From assembly GCA_049516835.1 (NCBI GenBank), contig JBEKSR010000002.1, positions 1 to 64,000 on the forward strand: a stretch of DNA of 64,000 nt, read 5' to 3'. The translations under genes and the position numbers were made by a program. This document shows positions 18,018-25,611 of the stretch, piece after piece. The notes below the pieces were generated by a model. It ran no database searches. It was not told the origin of the DNA and saw only the letters and a program-made list of their open reading frames with translations. This DNA is from Fen-178 sp049516835 (GTDB lineage Bacteria > Acidobacteriota > Terriglobia > Bryobacterales > Bryobacteraceae). How positions within the stretch are numbered: the stretch's first letter is position 1; every line of letters begins with the position of its first letter.

Positions 18018-20186
18018 ATGCGCATCTACGTTTCAGGCCCTCTGGCTTGCTGCTGGCTATTTCCCGCCCTTCTTTCCGCCGCCCAGGTCAAAGGCACGGT
18101 GATCGATCCATCCGGAGCGCCCATTGCGGGCGCCCAGGTGTCGGTGGTCAGCCGCGTAGGAGTGGAGGCCCAAACCGCCGCTTCCTCGAGCGGCGCCTTC
18201 GAGTTGGAAGCCGCGGAGACTGCCGGCGCGAAGCTGATGGTGACGGCGCCCGGATTCAGCACCCGAACGCTGCCATTGGAGCGCGAAGTCACCGTGCGCC
18301 TCGAGATTGCGCCGCAGATCGATTCGGTGCGGGTGGTCGGTTCCGCCATCGATGTTCCGGCGAGCGAACAGGGTGGCAGCGTGAGCGTCATTTCGCGCCA
18401 GGAGATCCGCGAGCGCAACCAGGCCATGGCGATCGACCTGCTGCGCGAGGTGCCGGGCCTGGCTTTCAGCCAGACAGGCGCCACCGGGGGCCTGGCCGGG
18501 CTGTTCATCCGCGGCGGATACGCCGCGTTCAGCCTGGTGGAGATCGATGGCGTGCCGGTGAATAGCTTCGGCGGCAACTTCGATTTCGCGCACATTCCTG
18601 CCGAGGCGCTGGACCGTGTGGAGGTGATTAGCGGTCCGCAATCGGCCATCTACGGGCCGTACGCCAACAGCGGCGCCATCAATTTTGTGACGCGCGAGCC
18701 GGATTCGCCGCCCGCCATGGACATCCTGGCGGAGGGCGGCAGCAACTACGAGCGCCGCTTCGGCATTTCGGGCACCGGCCGGCTCGCCGGTTTCGGAATC
18801 GCGGCTTCGGCGTCGCGCCTGGACACCGACGGTCCCGTCGCCAACGGCGATTATCACAATGAAGACCTGTTGCTGAACATCACGCGGCACTTCCGCCGGC
18901 AGATGCTCGCTCTGCACGGGGATTTCGATTCCAACCAGGTTGGCGAGCCCGGCCCGTGGGGCTCCGACCCCAAGCACACGTTTACCGGCATCGACACCAT
19001 CAGCCGCAGCAAGAACAACTTTTCGGACTACCTGGCGCACTACCAGGCGGATCTCTGGGATCGCGTCCGCCAGGAGCTGTTCGGGACGTTCTTTCTGAAT
19101 AACAACGGGTACCAAAGCGCGTACGGATTTGCTTTCAACCGCGACCTCCGCGCGCAAGGCGAAGCGCGCACCATCGTCAGCGTTACGCGCCACTACACCG
19201 CCGCATTGGGCGTGAGCGACGGGCTGGAGGAGGTGCAAAACAGCTACATCACGGACGCCGATTACCAGACTTTTCCCATCCGCCGGCGTGACACCGCGGT
19301 ATACCTCGAGAACCGGTTGGAAATAGGCGGACGGCTGTTTCTGAGTGCCGGCGTGCGCGGCGAGTTCATCCACACGGCGTCCATCCCGGCGGACGGATTC
19401 TCGCGGCCGTTCTTCCCGGCGCAAACCATTTCGAGGGCCAATCCCAAGCTGGCCGCGGCGTATGTGATGGGCCGGACCCGCTGGCATTCTTCCTTTGGCA
19501 CGGGAATTCGGCCGCCGGCTGGGTTCGACCTGGCGTACACCAACAACCCCGCTCTCCAGCCCGAGCGGACCCGCAGCATCGACGCGGGCGTGGAGCAGAA
19601 ACTCTTCCACGACCGGCTGGCGCTGGACGGGACTTACTTCTATAACCGTTTCTACGATCTGATCGTGACTCTGGGCGGCTCGCTCTCGCAGTTGGGTCTT
19701 TATCAGACCGGCAATCTTGCCAACTCCCGGGCACAGGGCGCGGAGTTCGCCGCCAAGCTGCGGCCGGCGCGATGGGTCTTCGTCACCGGCTGGTACACGC
19801 TCTTGAAGAGCGAAATCCTTTCGCTCAACGGGTCCGCGAATCTCGCGCCGGTGCCGTTCCAGGTGGGCCAGGAGCTGCTGCGCCGGCCGGCGAATTCCGG
19901 CGCGGTGGTGGCGACGTTCACCCGCGGCAAGGTGGCGGCGGACGTGACCGGCTATTTTCGCGGTTCGGTGCTCGACGTAGAGCCCGCGTTCGGCGCCACC
20001 AACGGCCTCTACCAAAACCCCGGCTACGCCAACGTGGGGATCAATCTCAACTACGCGCTGGGCCGCGGCCTCACGGCTTACGGCAATCTGCGCAACGCAC
20101 TCAACCGGCATTACGAGGAGGTGCTAGGCTATCCTTCGCCGCGCCTGAATTTCGTGGCGGGGATGAAATGGACGTTAGGGGACTGA
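18018..20186 (+). CDS. btuB: BtuB-like TonB-dependent receptor for cobalamin
   Basis: A 722-residue outer-membrane receptor. The start at 18018 follows AGGGAGGAGC at good spacing and the end of the riboswitch; a longer reading frame would run into the aptamer. A signal peptide precedes a short carboxypeptidase-regulatory-like domain (residues 17-95, GTVIDPSGAPIAGAQVSV), the plug (SVSVISRQEIRERNQ, FIRGGYAAFSLVEIDGVPVN, RVEVISGPQSAIYGPYANSG), and a 22-strand-type barrel. Control by a B12 riboswitch and the neighbouring adenosyltransferase make cobalamin the likely ligand. The extra N-terminal domain is unlike E. coli BtuB but common in Acidobacteria. Confidence 0.88.
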   Translation: MRIYVSGPLACCWLFPALLSAAQVKGTVIDPSGAPIAGAQVSVVSRVGVEAQTAASSSGAFELEAAETAGAKLMVTAPGFSTRTLPLEREVTVRLEIAPQIDSVRVVGSAIDVPASEQGGSVSVISRQEIRERNQAMAIDLLREVPGLAFSQTGATGGLAGLFIRGGYAAFSLVEIDGVPVNSFGGNFDFAHIPAEALDRVEVISGPQSAIYGPYANSGAINFVTREPDSPPAMDILAEGGSNYERRFGISGTGRLAGFGIAASASRLDTDGPVANGDYHNEDLLLNITRHFRRQMLALHGDFDSNQVGEPGPWGSDPKHTFTGIDTISRSKNNFSDYLAHYQADLWDRVRQELFGTFFLNNNGYQSAYGFAFNRDLRAQGEARTIVSVTRHYTAALGVSDGLEEVQNSYITDADYQTFPIRRRDTAVYLENRLEIGGRLFLSAGVRGEFIHTASIPADGFSRPFFPAQTISRANPKLAAAYVMGRTRWHSSFGTGIRPPAGFDLAYTNNPALQPERTRSIDAGVEQKLFHDRLALDGTYFYNRFYDLIVTLGGSLSQLGLYQTGNLANSRAQGAEFAAKLRPARWVFVTGWYTLLKSEILSLNGSANLAPVPFQVGQELLRRPANSGAVVATFTRGKVAADVTGYFRGSVLDVEPAFGATNGLYQNPGYANVGINLNYALGRGLTAYGNLRNALNRHYEEVLGYPSPRLNFVAGMKWTLGD

Positions 20187-20234
20187 CGAATCTGTCCCAA
20201 GGCGCTGGGGTGCCCTCTGGGCCCTGCGCCGCGC

Positions 20235-20252
20235 GGACAGATCCGTCTGTCC
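20235..20252. repeat. Short hairpin (GGACAGA / TCTGTCC)
   Basis: A 7-bp perfect stem with a TCCG loop lies between btuB and pduO, preceded at 20189 by a related AATCTGTCCC. The words resemble the GGGACAGACGC core found at 49636 and 62339 (as GGGTCAGACGC), so it may be a decayed copy of the same palindromic repeat. Confidence 0.4.
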
Positions 20253-20279
20253 CCGGGTCTGCAAGTAGCGAGCGATCTT

Positions 20280-20915
20280 ATGAGCAAGCAACCATTCGAC
20301 AAACCGCGCCTGGCGATCAATCGCGTCTACACGCGGCGCGGCGACCAGGGCGAGACCAGTCTGGCGGGCGGGCAGCGTGTTCCCAAAGACGGCGCACGCA
20401 TTGAAGCCTATGGCACGGTGGATGAGCTGAACTCGTTCCTGGGCGCGGCGCGCGTCACGGCGCGCCAACTGGCGGTCACGGAAGCGCGGCTTTCGGCGTT
20501 GGCGGCCATCCTGCTGCGGGTGGAGCACGAGCTGTTCAACCTGGGATACATGCTGGCGACGCTGCCCGAAGACGCGCATTCCCAGCAAGCGCGCGTGACG
20601 GACGCCGAGGTGGCCCAGCTCGAATCCGAAATGGACCGCATGAACGAAGAGCTGCCGCCGCTCGGCTCGTTCGTGCTCCCAGGCGCCGGCCGGCTCAACG
20701 CGGAGCTGCACATCTGTCGCACCGTCTGCCGCCGCGCCGAGCGCGCCACAGTGGCGCTGAGCCGCGTCGAGAGCGTTCCGCTGGAGGCCGTGTGCTACTT
20801 GAACCGGCTGAGCGACGCGCTATTCGTCTGGAGTCGGTGGGCCAGCCACGTCGCGGGCGCGCCCGAAACTTTATGGGAACCGAACCAGTCCAACTCGGGG
20901 CTGGCTGGTGGATAA
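20280..20915 (+). CDS. pduO: Cob(I)yrinic acid a,c-diamide / cob(I)alamin adenosyltransferase, PduO type
   Basis: The 211-residue protein transfers the adenosyl group of ATP to cob(I)alamin, making adenosylcobalamin. The PduO/MMAB signatures are all present: YTRRGDQGETSLAGG near residue 16 (ATP binding), YGTVDELNSFLGAAR, LPGAGRLNAELHICR, and the C-terminal CRTVCRRAERATVAL followed by YLNRLSDALFVWSRW. It is cytosolic and trimeric in known members. It follows btuB by 93 bases in the riboswitch-controlled locus, consistent with cofactor salvage. Confidence 0.93.
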   Translation: MSKQPFDKPRLAINRVYTRRGDQGETSLAGGQRVPKDGARIEAYGTVDELNSFLGAARVTARQLAVTEARLSALAAILLRVEHELFNLGYMLATLPEDAHSQQARVTDAEVAQLESEMDRMNEELPPLGSFVLPGAGRLNAELHICRTVCRRAERATVALSRVESVPLEAVCYLNRLSDALFVWSRWASHVAGAPETLWEPNQSNSGLAGG

Positions 20916-20935
20916 TTGAGGATAAGGAGAAATCG

Positions 20936-21469
20936 ATGCAGAAGAACACCGCGAGACCGCTGGCCATGGGCCTCACGATTTTGGGAGCTTTGGCGCGGCT
21001 GTTGCCGCACCCGCCGAATTTCGCCCCCGTAGGCAGCCTGAGCCTGTATGCGGGCGGCCGGCTGAGGGGGTGGCAGGCGTACCTGCTGCCGCTGGTATTG
21101 ATGGCCGCGACGGACCCGCTGGTGGGCGGGTACTCCTTCGCGACGCCGTTCATCTACTTCAGCTTTCTGATCAACGTCTGGATTGGCTCGCGGCTGCGCT
21201 CGACGGAGAATCCGCTGCGGATTGGCGCGGCGGTGGGCGTGGCCAGCCTCCAGTTTTTCCTGATCTCCAATTTCGGAGCGTGGCTGGGTTCCTTCGCGAC
21301 CTACCCGCATACATTGGGCGGGTTGGTGAGCTGCTACATCGCGGCCATTCCGTTCTACGGCCGAACCCTGGCGTCGGACCTGCTGTACTCGGCCGCTCTG
21401 TTCGGTCTGCACGCATGGCTCAGCCGCACGGTGGCCCGCTCCGAACGCGTGGCGCCGCAAGCGGCCTAG
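20936..21469 (+). CDS. DUF6580-like membrane protein, possible cobalamin-related transporter component
   Basis: The 177-residue protein has five or six hydrophobic segments (LGALARLLPHPPNFAPVGSL, LLPLVLMAATDPLVG, FIYFSFLINVWIGSRL, and others). I recognise the NFAPVGSLSLYAGG motif of DUF6580-type proteins, which resemble ECF-transporter substrate-binding (S) components; that similarity is from memory. The start at 20936 has AAGGAG seven bases upstream. It sits between pduO and a DUF71 gene under a B12 riboswitch, so a role in inner-membrane corrinoid passage is an inference from context. Confidence 0.6.
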   Translation: MQKNTARPLAMGLTILGALARLLPHPPNFAPVGSLSLYAGGRLRGWQAYLLPLVLMAATDPLVGGYSFATPFIYFSFLINVWIGSRLRSTENPLRIGAAVGVASLQFFLISNFGAWLGSFATYPHTLGGLVSCYIAAIPFYGRTLASDLLYSAALFGLHAWLSRTVARSERVAPQAA

Positions 21470-21470
21470 C

Positions 21471-22139
21471 GTGAAAACGCTGCTCGCCTGGAGCTCCGGC
21501 AAGGACAGCGCCTGGGCGCTCCATGTGCTCCGGCGGCAGAATGTCGAAGTCGAAGCTCTCCTGACAACCATCAACGAAGCAGCGGACCGCGTGGCGATGC
21601 ACGGCGTTCGGCGAACTCTCGTGGAGGCGCAATCGGGGGCCGCCGGAGTTGCGCTCTGGAAAGTCCCACTGCCCTGGCCCTGCACCAGCGAGGATTACGA
21701 ATCGCGCATGGCCGAGGCCTGCCGGCGCGCCGTAGCGCAGGGCTTCGACTCGATTGCGTTCGGCGACCTCTACCTACGCGATGTTCGCGAATACCGCGAG
21801 CGGCAGTTGGCCGGCTCGGGCCTGACGCCGCTGTTTCCGCTCTGGGGAATTCCGACTGCGCCACTCGCGCGGGAGATGATCGCGGCCGGTCTGCGCGCGC
21901 GGATCGCGTGCGTGGATTCCACGGCTCTCGATGGCGGGTTCGCCGGCCGGGAGTTCGACCACGCGCTGCTGGCGGACCTGCCGGAGCGCGTCGATCCCTG
22001 CGGCGAAAACGGCGAGTTCCACACATTTGTCTGCGACGGACCGATGTTTCGCGCGCCGGTCGGAGTAGAGACCGGCGAAGTCCGCAAAATCGATGGGTTT
22101 GTCTATGCGGACCTGCTGCCGTGCCGCGCGCTATCATGA
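21471..22139 (+). CDS. DUF71/COG2102 ATP-binding protein (Dph6-related), B12-associated subgroup
   Basis: The 222-residue protein begins with the N-type ATP pyrophosphatase motif: WSSGKDSAWALHVL, an SGGKDS-like loop. The family motif GENGEFHTFVCDGPMF is present near residue 183, as in diphthine-ammonia ligases. Bacteria lack diphthamide; a published comparative-genomic study of this family predicted that a bacterial subgroup works in B12 salvage. The position one base after the DUF6580 gene and within a B12-riboswitch locus fits that prediction. The start is GTG at 21471. Likely an amide-forming ligase acting on a corrinoid side chain; the substrate is not proven. Confidence 0.8.
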   Translation: MKTLLAWSSGKDSAWALHVLRRQNVEVEALLTTINEAADRVAMHGVRRTLVEAQSGAAGVALWKVPLPWPCTSEDYESRMAEACRRAVAQGFDSIAFGDLYLRDVREYRERQLAGSGLTPLFPLWGIPTAPLAREMIAAGLRARIACVDSTALDGGFAGREFDHALLADLPERVDPCGENGEFHTFVCDGPMFRAPVGVETGEVRKIDGFVYADLLPCRALS

Positions 22140-22148
22140 GCTTGGGAC

Positions 22149-23102
22149 ATGGCGCTGATCGCGGTTTCGGGGCATCCGGGGTGCCGGTTTGAGGAGTTGG
22201 CGCGCATCAGCGCGCAGCGGCTCGGGTTCGAGCTGCTCACGCAATCCCGCATCCGAACGCTCACCGAAGAGGAATTCGGCGCGGGCGCGCGCATCCCGGA
22301 CAAGGCTTATCCCAGCCTGGCGACCTCGATTCTGGCGCGGCTGGCCACGGAGCACCACCTGGTCTACTGCGCCTTCGGCGGCGAGCTGCAGGCGCGCCAC
22401 TTTCCGGGCATGTTGCGAGTCCACGTGGTGGCCCCGGAAAACATCCGCATCGGCAATCTCATGTTCGATAACCGCCTGGAGCACGCTGCCGCCCGCCAGT
22501 TGCTGTTGGAACTGGAAGCCTCCGACCGCGCCGACCGCAAAGCCAAGTTTGGGAAGACCAAAGCCACCGCCGATCTGTTCGACCTGGTGCTCAACGCCGA
22601 ATCGCTCACCAGCGAGCAGATGGCCGAGCTGATCGAGACCGCCGTGATCTTGGCGGGGCTCAAGGAGCGCGGTTGTCTCTCGGCCGAGGCGGCGGCCCAG
22701 CTCCAGTTTCAGATGCGCCTGAAGCTGGCGCACTACGGCATCGTTCCCACGGGCAGTATTACGCTGCGGAAGAAGATGTTCGCCCATCAGAGCGAGGAGA
22801 TATTCGCCAATCTCCTGGATTTCTATCGCATCCCCTGGGAGTACGAGCCGCGCAGTTTTCCCATCCAGTGGGACCGGGACGGGAGTGTTCTGGAATCGTT
22901 CACCCCCGATTTTTACCTGCCGGAATTCGATCTTTACGTGGAGCTGACCACCATGAAGCAGTCGCACGTGACCAAGAAGAACCGCAAGGTGCGGCTCCTG
23001 CGAGAACTCTACCCGCACTTCAATGTCCAGATCTTCTACCAAAAAGATTTTGAAAATCTGATCTTCAAGTACGGCTTAGCCGAACGGCAAGTGAAGGTAT
23101 GA
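22149..23102 (+). CDS. Cytidylate-kinase-like protein fused to a PD-(D/E)XK-like domain
   Basis: The 317-residue protein has an N-terminal cytidylate-kinase-2-like P-loop domain (residues 1-200) whose Walker A reads SGHPGCRFEEL, lacking the Lys of GxxGxGK[ST]. The C-terminal 100 residues contain WEYEP, SFTPDFYLPEFDLYVELT and KNRKVRLLRELYP, a pattern of E, D, ExT and K like PD-(D/E)XK nuclease-type folds. Its stop overlaps the hpt start (ATGA), so the two are translationally coupled. It begins nine bases after the DUF71 gene. A nucleotide-binding or nucleic-acid role is plausible; true function unknown. Confidence 0.65.
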   Translation: MALIAVSGHPGCRFEELARISAQRLGFELLTQSRIRTLTEEEFGAGARIPDKAYPSLATSILARLATEHHLVYCAFGGELQARHFPGMLRVHVVAPENIRIGNLMFDNRLEHAAARQLLLELEASDRADRKAKFGKTKATADLFDLVLNAESLTSEQMAELIETAVILAGLKERGCLSAEAAAQLQFQMRLKLAHYGIVPTGSITLRKKMFAHQSEEIFANLLDFYRIPWEYEPRSFPIQWDRDGSVLESFTPDFYLPEFDLYVELTTMKQSHVTKKNRKVRLLRELYPHFNVQIFYQKDFENLIFKYGLAERQVKV

Positions 23103-23647
23103 GCACAGCCTTGCTCCCCGGATTGGAACGGATTCTCTTTACCGAGGAGCAGATCGACCAGCGCATCCGCGAAGTGGCCGCTGAAATCTCCCGCCACTAT
23201 CAGGGAAAGGTAGTGAAGCTCGTGGGCGTGCTGAAGGGATCCGTGTTTTTCCTGACGGCGCTGGCGCGTCACATCGAAGTTCCGCTGAAGGTCGATTTTC
23301 TGGGTATCTCGAGTTTTTCCAACAGGAGCGGCGCGCCCGGCGTGGTGCGCATCGCCAAGGACCTGGACGACAGCATCGAGGGGGAGGACGTGCTGCTGGT
23401 GGAGGACATTGTCGATACCGGCTTCACCCTGCGCTACCTGCTGCAAACGCTGGCCGGCCGCGCGCCCAACTCGCTGGCGGTCTGCACGTTCCTGGACCGC
23501 AACTCGCGCCGCATCGTGCAGGTGCCGGTGAACTACCACTGCTTTGAGATCCCCGACCGCTTCGTGGTGGGATTCGGGCTCGATTACAACCAGCTCTACC
23601 GCAACCTGAGCTACGTGGCCGTCATGAAACCGGAGAAGAGCGCGTAG
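23099..23647 (+). CDS. hpt: Hypoxanthine phosphoribosyltransferase
   Basis: The 182-residue enzyme transfers phosphoribosyl from PRPP to hypoxanthine or guanine in purine salvage in the cytosol. The PRPP loop VLLVEDIVDTGFTLRYLL is near residue 100. The PPi-binding LVGVLKGSVFFLTAL and the C-terminal PDRFVVGFGLDYNQLYRNL are typical of bacterial Hpt. The start overlaps the preceding kinase-like gene by four bases. Length is normal. Confidence 0.95.
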   Translation: MSTALLPGLERILFTEEQIDQRIREVAAEISRHYQGKVVKLVGVLKGSVFFLTALARHIEVPLKVDFLGISSFSNRSGAPGVVRIAKDLDDSIEGEDVLLVEDIVDTGFTLRYLLQTLAGRAPNSLAVCTFLDRNSRRIVQVPVNYHCFEIPDRFVVGFGLDYNQLYRNLSYVAVMKPEKSA

Positions 23648-23675
23648 GGCAAAGGATCAAGCAAAGAACTATGGC

Positions 23676-23705
23676 CACGGATGAACACGGATTATCACGG
23701 ATAAG
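23676..23705. repeat. Period-10 CACGGAT repeat
   Basis: Three consecutive CACGGAT words spaced by ten bases (at 23676, 23686 and 23696) lie downstream of hpt. The same kind of sequence reappears at 24649-24666 at the 3' edge of a truncated gene. I know this as a dispersed non-coding repeat type in several soil bacteria; the mechanism is unknown to me. Confidence 0.6.
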
Positions 23706-23877
23706 AAACAAAGGAGTTAGGCGGGGGCTGCTTGGAATGAAAGGGGGATGCGCAGGTACACGTGGCGCAGGCGTCGCGAGACAAGTCCGGACGGCGTTGT
23801 TCATCCCGGTCGAGGTGGGCTGAGGACAAAAGGCCGTCTTTTTAGCCCTTGCCTGTGGCAGACTGAGATTAGTGGGC

Positions 23878-24231
23878 ATGTCGAAAACCCAGATCGAGAC
23901 CTTCAAACCGCCTTCTGCGGACGACCCGGTGTTAGGCGAGGTTGTCCGGCGGCTGTCCGAGGTCTATCACCCTCTCCGGATCTACCTGTTCGGTTCGGCG
24001 GCACGGGGGGATGCTGGCCCAGACAGCGATTATGACCTGATGGTCATTCTCCCCGATGAAGCCCCACAGCATCTCCGGCGGGGGAATGCTGGATACCGAG
24101 CTCTTCGTGGAACCGGGGTGGCTGCGGATGTGCAGGTTTGGCCGCAGGGCGATTTCAATAGGCAGTTGCACCTGAAGGCATCATTTCCATCCACCATCGT
24201 TCGGGAAGGGAAACTGCTGTATGGAGCCTGA
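23878..24231 (+). CDS. MNT-type nucleotidyltransferase (antitoxin-like)
   Basis: The 117-residue protein has the catalytic motif LFGSAARGDAGPDSDYDLMV near residue 38 (GS, DxD). C-terminal FNRQLHLKASFPSTIVREGKLLY is typical of nucleotidyltransferases paired with HEPN proteins. The ATG at 23878 is preferred over the GTG at 23872. The stop overlaps by 11 bases the ATG of the HEPN gene at 24221, the usual two-gene module. The predicted role is to neutralise the HEPN ribonuclease, probably by nucleotidylation. Confidence 0.85.
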   Translation: MSKTQIETFKPPSADDPVLGEVVRRLSEVYHPLRIYLFGSAARGDAGPDSDYDLMVILPDEAPQHLRRGNAGYRALRGTGVAADVQVWPQGDFNRQLHLKASFPSTIVREGKLLYGA

Positions 24232-24643
24232 CCCGATCCTTGTCTCGAACACCAAGGAATGATTTTTGCGCGCCAAGGAGGACTTGGACAATGCGCAGCA
24301 TGATCTAATGGCAACTTCTCCCTTTGTTAGGGACGCTCTGTTTCACTGCCAGCAAGTAGTCGAGAAGGCGATGAAGGCTCTCCTTACGTGGCACGACTCA
24401 GCGTTTCGGAAGACCCACAATCTGGAGGAGTTGGGCGAACTGTGCACACGGATAGATGACACGCTCGCCGCAGCGGTGGAAGACGTCACGCCTTTGACGG
24501 AGTATGCCGCGAGGTTCCGATATCCTGGCGCGCCCTGGGAGCCAACCCTGCTGGAAGCGCAGGAATCTATCGAGCTTGCGCGGACGTTCGTCCACGCCAT
24601 CCTCAAAAGGTTACCACCTCCCGTTACCAGCCTCTATGAATGA
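24221..24643 (+). pseudogene. HEPN domain protein interrupted by an in-frame TGA
   Basis: From the ATG at 24221 the frame reads MEPDPILVSNTKE, a TGA at 24260-24262, then FLRAKEDLDNAQHDL to the end at 24643. The family consensus has Trp at the interrupted position (KEWFLRAKEDL), so TGG to TGA is a single nonsense change. The rest is a complete HEPN domain: HCQQVVEKAMKALL, FRKTHNLEEL, ARFRYPG. A TTG at 24266 could restart translation without the first 14 residues. HEPN proteins are ribonuclease toxins or accessory domains of nucleotidyltransferases. Either a real inactivation or a base error. Confidence 0.8.
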
Positions 24644-24648
24644 ATAGC

Positions 24649-24672
24649 CGCGGATAAACACGGATCACAAAA
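24649..24672. repeat. CACGGAT-type repeat at a gene break
   Basis: The words CGCGGAT, AACACGGAT and CACAAAAG here match the repeat at 23676. The break point of the adjacent metallo-hydrolase gene falls at this element. Confidence 0.5.
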
Positions 24673-24969
24673 GCGCTCCGCCAGCGCGGGAACCCCGCCC
24701 ACGTGGTCGCCATCGTAGTGCGTCACCACCATATAGTCGATCTTCTTCACACCGGCGTCCTTACAGGCTTCCACGATGCGGTCCGCATCGCGGTGGTTAG
24801 TTGCGGATCCCGGGACGCCAGCGTCGATCAGCATACTCTGTCCGGAGGGCGAAACCAGCAGAAACGCCTTCGATCCTTCAACATCGATGACATACATGTC
24901 GAGCGTCTTGGCCGCGGCCAGGGCCGAGACCATCAGGAGAACGACCACCGCAATTCGCATCAGTCTCAT
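24673..24969 (-). pseudogene. MBL-fold metallo-hydrolase, C-terminally truncated
   Basis: From the ATG at 24969 the protein has a signal peptide (MRIAVVVLLMVSALAAAKT), the ComEC-like metallo-beta-lactamase start (DVEGSKAFLLVSPSGQSMLIDAG) and the metal motif THYDGDHVGG. After VPALAERF the frame enters the CACGGAT repeat and ends at 24634 with foreign residues. A complete family member would need about 150-200 more residues, including the remaining metal ligands. The gene is therefore a fragment, broken exactly at the repeat. Confidence 0.8.
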
Positions 24970-25108
24970 CGTCTTGTAGCTCTGTAGATCGGATCGTATC
25001 ATCCGGCGGGCGTCGGTACCAGCACGCTCAAATGGCGATCGAGCGATACAGGCGGCGACCTGCAACGGTAACTCCCGCGGGTTTCACGAAATCTTCTGGA
25101 TACTGTCA

Positions 25109-25137
25109 TTGTCCTTTTTCATCTCCGGGACTATAAT
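25109..25137 (+). promoter_or_regulatory. Candidate sigma-70 promoter of the receiver-like gene
   Basis: TTGTCC at 25109-25114, a 17-base spacer and a perfect TATAAT at 25132-25137 precede the gene at 25169. The site AGGAGCGC follows 31 bases later and places the start codon. Confidence 0.6.
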
Positions 25138-25168
25138 TAAGAAAGTTTAAGAAACCAGGAGCGCGCAT

Positions 25169-25564
25169 ATGAGGTCCCGGGTTCTATTCATCTCCGGGCG
25201 TCATGAGGATGCCCGCCGTCTGTCGCAAATGCTGCTCGCTCTCCCGTTGTTTTTGGACCACGTGGAGACGTTGCTTCAAGCGCGCGCCAAGCTTCAGCAG
25301 GACGACTACGAGGTCGTTTTGACGGAAGCCGCTCTACCCGACGGAAACTGGCTGGATGCGCTGCATTTGGCCCGTGAATCCGCGCACGAACCGGAAGTCA
25401 TCGTAACCGACCCGCTGGCGGACACCAGCTTCTGGGCCGAAGCGCTCAACCTGGGCGCATACGATCTGTTGGCGCAGCCCTTCTACGAGCCGGAGGTGCG
25501 CCGCATTTTGAATAACGCGTGTTCGAGACCGCCGTTCCAGATCTGTCCGGCGGTCGCCGTATAG
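25169..25564 (+). CDS. Pseudo-receiver domain protein
   Basis: The 131-residue protein has the fold pattern of a response-regulator receiver (beta1 VLFISG, beta3 EVVLTEAALPDG, beta4 EVIVTD, beta5 AYDLLAQPF), but all key positions differ. The acidic pair after beta1 is missing, the phospho-acceptor Asp is replaced by Glu (LTE), and the conserved Lys of the KPF motif is Gln. It probably cannot be phosphorylated and may act as a constitutive or protein-binding module. It has no output domain. It stands alone with a strong promoter. Confidence 0.75.
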   Translation: MRSRVLFISGRHEDARRLSQMLLALPLFLDHVETLLQARAKLQQDDYEVVLTEAALPDGNWLDALHLARESAHEPEVIVTDPLADTSFWAEALNLGAYDLLAQPFYEPEVRRILNNACSRPPFQICPAVAV

Positions 25565-25611
25565 CGTGAAAAGCACCGCTGGCGCTACCAGAGGTAAACT
25601 CAGAAACAGGT

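Noticed and set aside
23676..23705. CRISPR array
   Set aside because: The repeat has a 10-base period with only three units and no spacers.
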